A DNA stretch of 64,000 nt from assembly GCA_900320545.1 (NCBI GenBank), contig ONSU01000009.1, positions 94,679 to 158,678 on the forward strand. Reading direction: 5' to 3'. The notes beneath the pieces were generated by a model, which did no database searches, was not told the DNA's origin, and saw only the letters and a list, made by a program, of their open reading frames with translations. This document shows, one piece after another, positions 9,316-17,594 of the stretch (its first letter is position 1; each line of letters opens with the position of its first letter). This stretch comes from an uncultured Bacteroidales bacterium. GTDB lineage: Bacteria > Bacteroidota > Bacteroidia > Bacteroidales > UBA932. The position numbers and the translations under genes were made by a program.

Positions 9316-10944
9316 ATGTCTGAAACCATTCAAAAGACCCTGAGGGATTCGGCCGCGCTGCGCTGGACCGCCCTTCTGCTGCTCGCCCTGGCGATGTTCT
9401 GCTCGTACATTTTCATGGATATCCTGTCTCCGATCAAGGATCTGATGCAGGAGACGCGCGGGTGGGATTCCACCGCCTTCGGCACGATGCAGGGCTCGGA
9501 AGTGTTCCTCAACGTTTTCGTATTCTTCCTTATCTTCGCCGGCATCATTCTCGACAAGATGGGAGTCCGCTTCACGGCGGTCCTGTCCGCCGCGGTGATG
9601 CTCGTCGGCGCCTGCATCAAATGGTATGCGGTGTCGCCGGCCTTCATCGGCACCGGCCTTGAGACCTGGTTCACCGAGCATCTCAACTACATTCCGCTCT
9701 TCGACGAACTGGGCGTTTCGCCTTTCTACAGGGGAATGCCCGCGTCGGCAAAGGTCGCGGCCTGCGGCTTCATGATCTTCGGATGCGGCTGCGAGATGGC
9801 CGGCATTACGGTGTCGCGCGGTATCGTGAAATGGTTCAAGGGCCGTGAGATGGCTCTCGCGATGGGCTCGGAGATGGCTCTGGCCCGTCTCGGCGTCGCC
9901 ACCTGCATGATCTTCTCGCCCTTCTTCGCCAAGCTCGGCGGTCATGTGGAGGTCTCCCGCAGCGTCGCTTTCGGCGTGGTGCTGATGTGCATCGCCCTGA
10001 TGATGACCATCGTGTACTTCTTTATGGACAAGAAACTGGACAGCCAGACCGGCGAGGCCGAGGAGAAGGACGATCCGTTCAAGATCAGCGATATCGGCAA
10101 GATCCTCTCCGACGGCGGATTCTGGATCGTCGCCCTGCTGTGCGTGCTGTATTATAGCGCCATTTTCCCGTTCCAGAAATATGCGGTGAATATGCTCCAG
10201 TGCAACCTGACACTCACCGAGCCCGCCGCCGGTTCCTTCTGGGCCGGCTCTAGCGTGACCATCATCCAGTATGTGATCATGCTGCTGGTGGCCGCTACGG
10301 GATTCGCCAGCAATTTCCAGAAGGTTCCCGCCCGGAAATATCTCTTCCTCGGCATCTCCGTGGCTTCGCTGATTGTCTATTGCTATATGGGTTACATGCG
10401 GCAGAGCGCCGAATCCATCTTCGCGGTATTCCCGCTGCTGGCCGTGCTCATTACCCCGATTCTCGGCAACTACCTCGACCACAAGGGGAAAGGCGCCTCG
10501 ATGCTGGTGCTCGGCTCGATCCTCCTGATCGCCTGCCATCTGACCTTCGCTTTCATCCTGCCGCTGTTCAAGGGCAATGCCGTCGGCGGGGCGATTGTCG
10601 CCTATGTGACCATCCTCGTGCTCGGCTCCAGCTTCTCGCTGGTCCCGGCGGCCCTCTGGCCTTCGGTTCCGAAACTGGTGGACGCCAAGGTGATCGGATC
10701 GGCCTACGCACTGATCTTCTGGATCCAGAACATCGGCCTGTGGCTGTTCCCGCTGCTGATCGGCAAGGTGCTTGACAAGACCAATCCCGGCGTCACCGAT
10801 CCGACGCAGTTCAACTACACGGCCCCGCTGGTGATGCTCGCCTGCCTCGGCGTCGCCGCCCTCGCGCTCGGTCTCGTCCTCAAGGTCGTCGACCGCAAGA
10901 AGAAACTCGGACTCGAGGAACCCAACATCAAACCTGCGCAGTAA
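9316..10944 (+). CDS. MFS transporter, first of a tandem pair
   Basis: A 542-aa multi-pass inner-membrane protein of the major facilitator superfamily. The cytoplasmic loop between helices 2 and 3 has the family A-type motif (GIILDKMGVRFT), and a second landmark is IVKWFKGREMALAMG. The WFKG-x-x-x-x-AxG and AxARLG pattern resembles the MFSD1 branch, whose animal member is a lysosomal dipeptide uniporter; the substrate here is unknown. The stop codon is directly followed by the ATG of the second MFS gene, so the two are translated from one message. Confidence 0.85.
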   Translation: MSETIQKTLRDSAALRWTALLLLALAMFCSYIFMDILSPIKDLMQETRGWDSTAFGTMQGSEVFLNVFVFFLIFAGIILDKMGVRFTAVLSAAVMLVGACIKWYAVSPAFIGTGLETWFTEHLNYIPLFDELGVSPFYRGMPASAKVAACGFMIFGCGCEMAGITVSRGIVKWFKGREMALAMGSEMALARLGVATCMIFSPFFAKLGGHVEVSRSVAFGVVLMCIALMMTIVYFFMDKKLDSQTGEAEEKDDPFKISDIGKILSDGGFWIVALLCVLYYSAIFPFQKYAVNMLQCNLTLTEPAAGSFWAGSSVTIIQYVIMLLVAATGFASNFQKVPARKYLFLGISVASLIVYCYMGYMRQSAESIFAVFPLLAVLITPILGNYLDHKGKGASMLVLGSILLIACHLTFAFILPLFKGNAVGGAIVAYVTILVLGSSFSLVPAALWPSVPKLVDAKVIGSAYALIFWIQNIGLWLFPLLIGKVLDKTNPGVTDPTQFNYTAPLVMLACLGVAALALGLVLKVVDRKKKLGLEEPNIKPAQ

Positions 10945-12312
10945 ATGACCTTACAACAGCGTCCTGTCGGCAAGTGGCTGCCCTGGGTGGCCCTTGCCTG
11001 CCTTGTCGTCCCGATGTTCGGGTCCTATTTCTTCGACGATATGTTCTCGACCGTATCGTTCATCTTCAAGGATCCGACGATGCTCGCGCTCGGCTGGAGC
11101 TCTACCGACTACGGTTTCTACGCCGGCGGATATTCGACTCTCTGCGTCTTCGGCGGGCTGGTCCTGTGCGGCATTCTGCTGGATAAGTGGGGCGTACGGA
11201 TTACCGGATCCATCTTTGTCGCGATGATGATCGGGGGCGCGGCCCTGGTGTACGGGGCGCTCCGCAGCGGGGCGGCTCCTGCCCGCTCGCTGGCCGTCGC
11301 CTATACGGGCTGTATGCTCTTCGGCCTGGGCAGCGAGATTGCCGGTACGGCCGTCAACCGTTCCATTGCAAAATGGTTCAAGGGGGGCAATATGGCGCTG
11401 GCGATGGGCGTGCAGCTTTCCATCGCCCGTCTCGGCAGCGCGACCGCGATGGTCGTGGCGCCGATGCTGATCGTCGAGAAACCCGGTACGGTATATTCGC
11501 TTGCCGAAACGGCATCCCCGGCCTTCGTCGGTCTGATGCTCCTGCTGCTCGGCGGCGTTCTCTGGGCTCTGTTCGTGGCGATGGACGCCCGTTTTGACGC
11601 CCGTATGCGCGCTCTGTATACCGGCACCCGTCATTCCGGACCCGATCAGGAGTCTTCATCGTCCGAGGACGAATTCCACCTTTCGGACGTCTGGAAGGTC
11701 CTCACCAACAAGAACTTCCTGCTGGTGGCGCTGCTCTGCGTATTCTTCTACAGCAGCATTATTTCTTTCAAGAAATTCGGCGGCGCCATCCTCGTTCCCC
11801 GCTTCGGGATCTCGGCGACGACCGCCGGCTGGATGGTGGCTTCGCTGCCGTTCTCGACGGTCATTTTCGCCCCGCTCTTCGGCCTGCTGGTCGACAAGTT
11901 CGGAAATGGAACCCGCTGGATGATCGCCGGTTCCATCCTCGCCGTGGCCGCCCATCTGCTGCTGGCTTTCGCCCCGCAGGGCGTCCCGCTATGGGGCTAT
12001 CTGTCGATGGCGCTGCTCGGATTCGGGTATTCGCTCGTCCCGGCGGCCCTGTGGCCTTCGCTGCCGAAGATTGTCCCCGAGAAGGCGCTCGGCACGGCCT
12101 TCGCCTTGACGTACTGGGTTCAGAATCTGGGGCTTATGCTTTTCAAGACGGTATCCGGGAAGATTTTCGATGCTTCCGGCGAGGCGGGTCCCGTCCACGC
12201 CGAACTGATGTTCATCGGCCTCGCGGCCCTTTCCATCGTAACGGCGCTGTTGCTGGCGCTGGTATCAAAGAAAAACCCGCAACTCGGTCTGGACCGGGCT
12301 GCGGGGAAATAA
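10945..12312 (+). CDS. MFS transporter, second of a tandem pair
   Basis: A 455-aa major facilitator protein clearly paralogous to the upstream gene: it shares GILLDKWGVRIT, SIAKWFKGGNMALAMG and IARLG at matching positions, and the VPAALWPSLPK segment late in the protein. Its ATG abuts the upstream stop with no gap. The pair probably arose by tandem duplication. The substrate is not shown by the sequence. The gene ends base-to-base with the convergent ssb gene. Confidence 0.85.
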   Translation: MTLQQRPVGKWLPWVALACLVVPMFGSYFFDDMFSTVSFIFKDPTMLALGWSSTDYGFYAGGYSTLCVFGGLVLCGILLDKWGVRITGSIFVAMMIGGAALVYGALRSGAAPARSLAVAYTGCMLFGLGSEIAGTAVNRSIAKWFKGGNMALAMGVQLSIARLGSATAMVVAPMLIVEKPGTVYSLAETASPAFVGLMLLLLGGVLWALFVAMDARFDARMRALYTGTRHSGPDQESSSSEDEFHLSDVWKVLTNKNFLLVALLCVFFYSSIISFKKFGGAILVPRFGISATTAGWMVASLPFSTVIFAPLFGLLVDKFGNGTRWMIAGSILAVAAHLLLAFAPQGVPLWGYLSMALLGFGYSLVPAALWPSLPKIVPEKALGTAFALTYWVQNLGLMLFKTVSGKIFDASGEAGPVHAELMFIGLAALSIVTALLLALVSKKNPQLGLDRAAGK

Positions 12313-12831
12313 TCAGAACGGAAGGTCGTCGTCACCCTGGCCGGCGTCGGATACCGGGGCGGCGGGCGGCGGCACGACCGGTGCGGATGCCTGTGCGGGC
12401 TGGTAGGCCGGCTGCTGGGGCCTGGGCTGCTGGAAAGCGGGTGCGGCGGCGGGAGCCGTTGCGGGAGCGCTTTCGCCCTGTCCGTCGGGACGGCGTCCCA
12501 GGAGTTGGAGGGTGTCGGTCACGACCTCGGTCGTGTAGCGTTTGTTGCCGGTCTGGTCGGTCCAGGAACGCGTCCTGAGACGGCCTTCAATGTAGAGCTG
12601 GGTGCCTTTGTGCACAAAGCGTTCGACCACGTCGGCGTTGTTGCGCCAGGCGACGATGTTGTGCCATTCGGTGTTTTCACGGGTCTCGCCGTTGCGGTCG
12701 CGGTAGCGCTCCGTGGTGGCGAGGGTGAAGGATGCGACTTTGGTTGCCCCTTGAGCGGAATTCTGATCGAGGTAACGTACTGAGGGGTCTTGTCCAACGT
12801 TACCGATAAGCATGACTTTGTTGAGTGACAT
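12313..12831 (-). CDS. ssb: Single-stranded DNA-binding protein
   Basis: The 172-aa product coats single-stranded DNA in replication and repair. The OB-fold occupies about residues 1-110 (MSLNKVMLIGNVGQDPSVRY, WHNIVAWRN, YIEGRLRTRSW). A Pro/Gln/Ala-rich disordered linker follows, and the C-terminal tip DDDLPF is the partner-binding peptide typical of SSB. Upstream on the minus strand TAACTTAG (12854-12861) resembles a -7 box. Confidence 0.97.
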   Translation of the reverse strand: MSLNKVMLIGNVGQDPSVRYLDQNSAQGATKVASFTLATTERYRDRNGETRENTEWHNIVAWRNNADVVERFVHKGTQLYIEGRLRTRSWTDQTGNKRYTTEVVTDTLQLLGRRPDGQGESAPATAPAAAPAFQQPRPQQPAYQPAQASAPVVPPPAAPVSDAGQGDDDLPF

Positions 12832-12891
12832 AACTTTACAATATTTTGGTTTGCTAAGTTATGTATTTTCGGGGGAATATGCAAGAGAAAT

Positions 12892-13731
12892 TTAGCGGCG
12901 CTGGCGGACGGCCTCGTAGAGGAGGATGGCCGTGGAGACGCTGACGTTCAGCGAGTCGAGGCGCCCCTGCATCGGGATGCGGATGTGGGCGGTGGCGGCA
13001 TTGCGCCAGCGGTCGGTGAGGCCGGTGGATTCGGTCCCCATCACGAGGGCGGTACCGCCGGTCATCGGCGTATCGTAGTACAGTTCGGAATCCTGCAGCT
13101 GGGCGGTGAGGATGGCGATGCCGCGGGCCTGAAGGAAAGCGATGGCCTCCTCGGAGGAGCAGGCGACGGTCGGTACGGTGAAGATGCCGCCGAGCGAGGC
13201 GCGGATCAGGTTGGGATTCCAGAGGTCGGTAAGCGGATCGCAGACGATGAGGGCGTCGACTCCCGCCGCATCGGCTGTCCGGAGGATGGCGCCGATGTTG
13301 CCCGGCTTCTCCACGCCTTCGATGACGGCGATGAGGGGATTCTCGGGGAGGGAAAGGTCTTCCAGCCGGCGTTCCCGGATCCGCACTTCGGCGACGACCC
13401 CTTCCGTCGCGCCCCGGTAGGTGACTTTCTCGAGGAGGGGGCGTGGGAGGGCGATGACGCGCGGGGAGGAGGTTCCGGGCACAAGGCCTGGAATGACGGT
13501 GCCGAGTTCTGGAATGACGCTGCTCGACGGGTCGGACAGACCGCTCAGATCCGCGCTGACGAACAGCGTGTCGATCTCGAAGCCGGCTTCGATGCAGTGC
13601 TGAATTTCGCGGCGGCCCTCCACGACAAAGAGCCCCTGCTCACGGCGTGCGCGGGATTTCTCCTGCAGGAGCAGGAGGTTTTTGATCTTCGGATTCTGGG
13701 CCGAAGAGATACTCTGTATGGCAGTATTCAT
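12892..13731 (-). CDS. TrmH/SpoU-family RNA methyltransferase with a repeat-derived insertion
   Basis: A 279-aa SAM-dependent 2'-O-ribose RNA methyltransferase. The start is placed at the ATG at 13729-13731 (MNTAIQSISSAQNPKIK); a longer TTG-started frame is less likely. The N-terminal substrate-binding domain is followed by the SPOUT knot motifs GNIGAILRTADAAG, VMGTESTGL and IPMQGRLDSLNVSVS. Between FVSADLSG and RVIALPRPLLEKV, where relatives normally continue directly, there are about 27 extra residues containing VIPELGTVIPGLVPGT. The DNA beneath them has two GTCATTCCAG words and a palindrome, so a mobile palindromic repeat seems to have inserted in frame. The exact RNA target is unknown. 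Confidence 0.9.
   Translation of the reverse strand: MNTAIQSISSAQNPKIKNLLLLQEKSRARREQGLFVVEGRREIQHCIEAGFEIDTLFVSADLSGLSDPSSSVIPELGTVIPGLVPGTSSPRVIALPRPLLEKVTYRGATEGVVAEVRIRERRLEDLSLPENPLIAVIEGVEKPGNIGAILRTADAAGVDALIVCDPLTDLWNPNLIRASLGGIFTVPTVACSSEEAIAFLQARGIAILTAQLQDSELYYDTPMTGGTALVMGTESTGLTDRWRNAATAHIRIPMQGRLDSLNVSVSTAILLYEAVRQRR
13461..13542 (-). repeat. Palindromic repeat element inside the TrmH-family gene
   Basis: On the gene strand the segment carries GTCATTCCAG twice, 18 nt apart, and the imperfect palindrome TTCCAGGC...GCCCGGAA. It lies exactly where the protein has a non-conserved insertion. A related GTCATTCCGGA...TCCGGAATC hairpin occurs in an intergenic space at 32280-32304. Boundaries are approximate. 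Confidence 0.55.
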
Positions 13732-13800
13732 CAGCAATGTCGGCTCGAAGGTTTAGCCACCATAGGTGGCCGGGGGTATGCAAGGGGGCAGGGCCCCCTT

Positions 13801-13821
13801 AAAAACAGCGAAAAGTTCGCT
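13801..13821 (-). terminator. Intrinsic terminator of lysS
   Basis: On the minus strand the stem AGCGAA / TTCGCT, which overlaps the lysS stop codon, is followed by GTTTTT. A second GC-rich hairpin (GGGGGC / GCCCCC) lies just beyond. Confidence 0.6.
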
Positions 13822-15337
13822 AGAACTTCTCCGGCCGCATCATCGGGAAGAAGAGGACGTCCTGGATGGTCTCGGCGCCGGTCATGAACATCGTCAGGCG
13901 GTCGATGCCGATGCCGATGCCGGAGGTCGGCGGCATCCCGTACTCGAGGGCGCGGACGAAGTCGTAGTCGATGTACATCGCCTCGTCGTCGCCCTTCGAC
14001 TTGAGCGCGGCCTGCTCCTCGAAGCGCTCGAGCTGGTCGATGGGATCGTTGAGCTCGGAGTAGGCGTTGGCGAGTTCCTTTCCGTTTACGAACAGTTCGA
14101 ACCGCTCGGTCAGACTCTCGTCATAGCGGCAGCGCTTGGTGAGCGGCGACATTTCCACCGGATAATCAGTGATGAAGGTCGGCTGGATGAGGTTCTTCTC
14201 GGCATATTCGCCGAAGATGGCGTCGATCAGCTTGCCCTTTCCCATCGTCGGGTCGATCTCGACGTGCAGCTGCTTGCAGGTCTCGCGGAGCTGCGCTTCG
14301 TCCATTCCGGTCACGTCCACGCCGGCGTATTCCTTGATGGCGTCGAGGATGCGGAGGCGGCGGTAGGGGGCCTTGAATTCGATCTCATTTCCCCCGATCA
14401 TCACCTTGGACGTGCCGTTGGTGGCGACGGCGACCTTTTCCAGCATTTTCTCGGTGAATTCCATCATCCAGAAGTAGTCCTTGTAGGCCACGTAGAGTTC
14501 CATGCAGGTGAATTCCGGATTGTGGGTCCGGTCCATTCCCTCGTTGCGGAAGTATTTGGCGAATTCGTACACGCCCGGGAAGCCGCCCACGATGAGGCGT
14601 TTCAGATAGAGTTCGCTGGCGATCCGCAGGTACATGTCCACGTCGAGCGAATTGTGGTGCGTGATGAACGGACGGGCCGTTGCGCCGCCCGGAATCGGCT
14701 GGAGGACAGGCGTTTCCACTTCGAGGCATCCCGCCTCGTTGAAGTACTGGCGCATCGTCTGCATGATGACGGCGCGCTTGACGAACGGATCCTTGACCTC
14801 GGGATTGACGATCAGGTCGACATAACGCTGCCTGTAGCGGAGTTCGGGATCGGTGAAGCCGTCGTGAACGGTGCCGTCGGCGTCGGTCTTGACGATCGGG
14901 AGGACGCGGAGCGACTTCGACAGGACGGTGAGTTCCTTGGCGTGCACCGAGAGCGTCCCGGTCTGCGTGAAGAAGGCGAATCCCTTGATGCCGATGATGT
15001 CGCCGATGTCGAGGAGTTTCTTGAAGACGGTGTTGTACATCGTCTTGTCCTCGCCGGGGCAGATCTCGTCGCGCTTGACGTAGACCTGGATCTTGCCGGT
15101 CGAGTCGAGCAGCTCGATAAAGGAAGCTGCGCCCATAATCCGTCGCGACATAATCCTTCCCGCGATGCAGACGTCCTGGAAGTTCCCTTTCTCCGCATCG
15201 AAGCCGTCCTTGATTTCCTGCGCGGTCGCCGAGACCGGATAGAGGGCGGCCGGATAGGGGTTGATGCCGAGTTCACGCAGTTTGCCGAGGGATTCCCTCC
15301 GGATGATTTCCTGTTCGTTCAGTTCAATGTTCGCCAT
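13820..15337 (-). CDS. lysS: Lysyl-tRNA synthetase, class II
   Basis: The 505-aa enzyme charges tRNA-Lys. The N-terminal OB-fold anticodon-binding domain spans about residues 50-155. The class II catalytic core shows motif 2 ([20 protein letters not shown]) and motif 3 ([13 protein letters not shown]) near the C-terminus. Normal length for the bacterial enzyme. It starts 3 nt after recJ, the last gene of the exbB-to-lysS run, and ends at a terminator. Confidence 0.97.
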   Translation of the reverse strand: MANIELNEQEIIRRESLGKLRELGINPYPAALYPVSATAQEIKDGFDAEKGNFQDVCIAGRIMSRRIMGAASFIELLDSTGKIQVYVKRDEICPGEDKTMYNTVFKKLLDIGDIIGIKGFAFFTQTGTLSVHAKELTVLSKSLRVLPIVKTDADGTVHDGFTDPELRYRQRYVDLIVNPEVKDPFVKRAVIMQTMRQYFNEAGCLEVETPVLQPIPGGATARPFITHHNSLDVDMYLRIASELYLKRLIVGGFPGVYEFAKYFRNEGMDRTHNPEFTCMELYVAYKDYFWMMEFTEKMLEKVAVATNGTSKVMIGGNEIEFKAPYRRLRILDAIKEYAGVDVTGMDEAQLRETCKQLHVEIDPTMGKGKLIDAIFGEYAEKNLIQPTFITDYPVEMSPLTKRCRYDESLTERFELFVNGKELANAYSELNDPIDQLERFEEQAALKSKGDDEAMYIDYDFVRALEYGMPPTSGIGIGIDRLTMFMTGAETIQDVLFFPMMRPEKF

Positions 15338-15340
15338 ATG

Positions 15341-17068
15341 CTAAATAAATTCATTACGCTGTTTGATATCCTTCAGGCGGAGCTGGAGGGTGGAGTTGCC
15401 GCGGTAGAAGTTTTCGACGATGGAGTAGCAGACGTCGATCGGATTGCCGGCCTTGATGTGGTCGAAGCTGTCGGCCATGTTGAAGGCGATGGCGGGAATC
15501 TGGCGGTAGGGCTGGGATTCCTGCATCAGATCCAGTTTGAGGTGGATGCCGCCTGCGCCCACTTTGCGGGCGTTGCCGGCGTCGTAGACGTCCTCGGTGA
15601 GGAAGACGGGGTTGTAATTGCCGGGACCGAAGGGCTGGAACTGCTTGAGGATCCGGAAGAATTTCGGCGTGATCTGGCTGAAATCCATCTTGGCGTCGAG
15701 GTCGATGACGGGCGTGAGGCTCTCCGGGTCGAGCTTTGCGGTGACGAAGGCGTCCATACGGCGGCAGAATTCATCCAGGTTTTCTTCCTTGAGGGTGAGG
15801 CCGGCCGCATAGACGTGGCCGCCGAAGTTCTCGAGGATGTCTGCGCAGCTTTCGATGGCTTCGTACAGGTCGAAGCCCTGGATGCTCCGGGCCGAGCCGG
15901 TGACGAAGCCGTTGGATTTGGTGAGGACGACGGTGGGCCGGTAATAGGCCTCCACGAGGCGGGATGCCACGATGCCGACGACGCCCTTGCTCCATTCGGG
16001 GTTGTAGACGATGGTCGCGCTGCCCGAGACCAGGGCGGTCCCGTCCGCAACCATCTCCAGGGCCTCCCTGGTGATCTCGCGGTCGATGTTCTTGCGGTCG
16101 TTGTTGTTGACGTTGATCTGCTCTCCGATGGCGTAGGCGGTGGTGTCGTCCTCGGCCGTCAGGAGTTCGACGGCCAGCCGCCCGGACTCCATCCTGCCCG
16201 CCGCATTGATGCGGGGGCCGATCTTGAAGACGATGTCGTCGATGGTGACGTGCCCTTCCTCGAGTTTGGCGAGGTTGATCATCGCGAGAAGGCCTTTGCG
16301 CGGCGCTTCGTTGAGGCGCTTGAGGCCGTAGTGGGAGAGGACGCGGTTCTCGCCGACCATCGTGACGAGGTCGGAGGCGATGCTCACGACCAGCAGGTCC
16401 AGCAGCGGTTCCAGGCGCTCGAACGGAATCCCGTGGCGCCGGGCGTATCCCTGGACCAGCTTGAAGCCCACGCCGCAGCCGCAGAGGTCGTCGAAGGGGT
16501 AGTGGCAGTCTTCCCGCTTGGGGTCGAGGACCGCTACCGCCGCAGGAAGTTCGTTCTCGGGCAGGTGGTGGTCGCAGATGATCATGTCGATGCCCTTGGA
16601 CTTGGCGTAGGCCGCCTTTTCGATGGCCTTGATGCCGCAGTCGAGGGTGATGATGAGGTTGAAGCCGTTTTCGGCCGCCCAGTCGATGCCCTTGAGCGAC
16701 ACGCCGTAACCCTCGTCGTAGCGGTCGGGAATGTAGAAGTCGATCTCGGGAGTGAGTTGCCGCAGGAAGGAGAATACCAGCGCGACGGCGGTGGTGCCGT
16801 CGACGTCATAGTCGCCGTAGACGAGGATTTTCTCCCGGCTGGAAACGGCTTGGGTCAGCCGGTCGACGGCCTTGTCCATATCCTTCATCAGGAAGGGGTC
16901 GTGCAGGTCGTCCAGACTGGGACGGAAGAATTTCCGGGCCTCCTCGAAGGTCTCCACGCCCCGCTGGACGAGGAGCTCGGCGAGCACCCGGTCGATACCG
17001 AGCTCCGTCCCGAGACGGCTTACCTTCTCGGGATCGGCGCTGTTCTTCAGTATCCACTTCCGTTCCAT
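15341..17068 (-). CDS. recJ: Single-stranded-DNA 5'-3' exonuclease RecJ
   Basis: A 575-aa DHH-family nuclease used in recombination and mismatch repair. Metal-binding motifs are visible: GDYDVDGTT (residues 85-93), CDHHLP (165-170) and the DHHA1 region with GGHVYAAGLTL. An OB-fold lies at the C-terminus. Length matches bacterial RecJ. It sits between aroK (6 nt) and lysS (3 nt) in the same direction. Confidence 0.95.
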   Translation of the reverse strand: MERKWILKNSADPEKVSRLGTELGIDRVLAELLVQRGVETFEEARKFFRPSLDDLHDPFLMKDMDKAVDRLTQAVSSREKILVYGDYDVDGTTAVALVFSFLRQLTPEIDFYIPDRYDEGYGVSLKGIDWAAENGFNLIITLDCGIKAIEKAAYAKSKGIDMIICDHHLPENELPAAVAVLDPKREDCHYPFDDLCGCGVGFKLVQGYARRHGIPFERLEPLLDLLVVSIASDLVTMVGENRVLSHYGLKRLNEAPRKGLLAMINLAKLEEGHVTIDDIVFKIGPRINAAGRMESGRLAVELLTAEDDTTAYAIGEQINVNNNDRKNIDREITREALEMVADGTALVSGSATIVYNPEWSKGVVGIVASRLVEAYYRPTVVLTKSNGFVTGSARSIQGFDLYEAIESCADILENFGGHVYAAGLTLKEENLDEFCRRMDAFVTAKLDPESLTPVIDLDAKMDFSQITPKFFRILKQFQPFGPGNYNPVFLTEDVYDAGNARKVGAGGIHLKLDLMQESQPYRQIPAIAFNMADSFDHIKAGNPIDVCYSIVENFYRGNSTLQLRLKDIKQRNEFI

Positions 17069-17074
17069 ATCAAT

Positions 17075-17593
17075 CTACAAATATAATAATTTTTCCACTT
17101 CATCCGCCACCTGGGCCGGGGTTTTTCCGTCGGTGTCGACGATGCGGGTCGCGGCGGCTTCGTAAATCGCGGAGCGGTCGGCGAGGATCCGGGCGATTTT
17201 GGTCTCCAGGGAGCCCTCGCCCTGCAGCAGCGGCCTGCCGTCGGCCTGCTCGCGGAGGCGGGCGGCGAGCGTCGCGGCCGTGGCCCTGAGGTAGATGCAG
17301 TGGCTTACGGTGCGGACGATGAAACGGTTCTCCTCGCGGAGGAGTGTCCCGCCGCCGAGGGAAAGGATCATCGTGCCGCCTTCGTAGGCTGTCACCGCAT
17401 CTTCCAGCGCACGCGTTTCCGCGTCGCGGAATCCGTTTTCCCCGCACTCCCGGAAGATCTCCGGAATGCTCTTTCCGGCCGTTTCGGCGATAAGGAGGTC
17501 AAGGTCGACGAAAGCCCATCCGTGCCGGGCGGCGAGCAGCCGTCCTACGGTGCTCTTACCGCTTCCCATCGCGCCGGTGAGGGTGTAGATCAT
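17075..17593 (-). CDS. aroK: Shikimate kinase
   Basis: The 172-aa enzyme phosphorylates shikimate in the aromatic amino acid pathway. The P-loop GAMGSGKST is at residues 7-15, the shikimate-binding DLDLLIAE and FRDAET segments follow, and SLGGGT is the third shikimate motif. It begins 1 nt after parC. The partner enzyme aroE is elsewhere in the window (29.2 kb). Confidence 0.95.
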   Translation of the reverse strand: MIYTLTGAMGSGKSTVGRLLAARHGWAFVDLDLLIAETAGKSIPEIFRECGENGFRDAETRALEDAVTAYEGGTMILSLGGGTLLREENRFIVRTVSHCIYLRATAATLAARLREQADGRPLLQGEGSLETKIARILADRSAIYEAAATRIVDTDGKTPAQVADEVEKLLYL

Positions 17594-17594
17594 C

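Noticed and set aside
13766-17086. 1106-aa plus-strand open frame opposite lysS and recJ
   Set aside because: Both minus-strand genes have clear catalytic motifs; this frame has none and is an antisense shadow.
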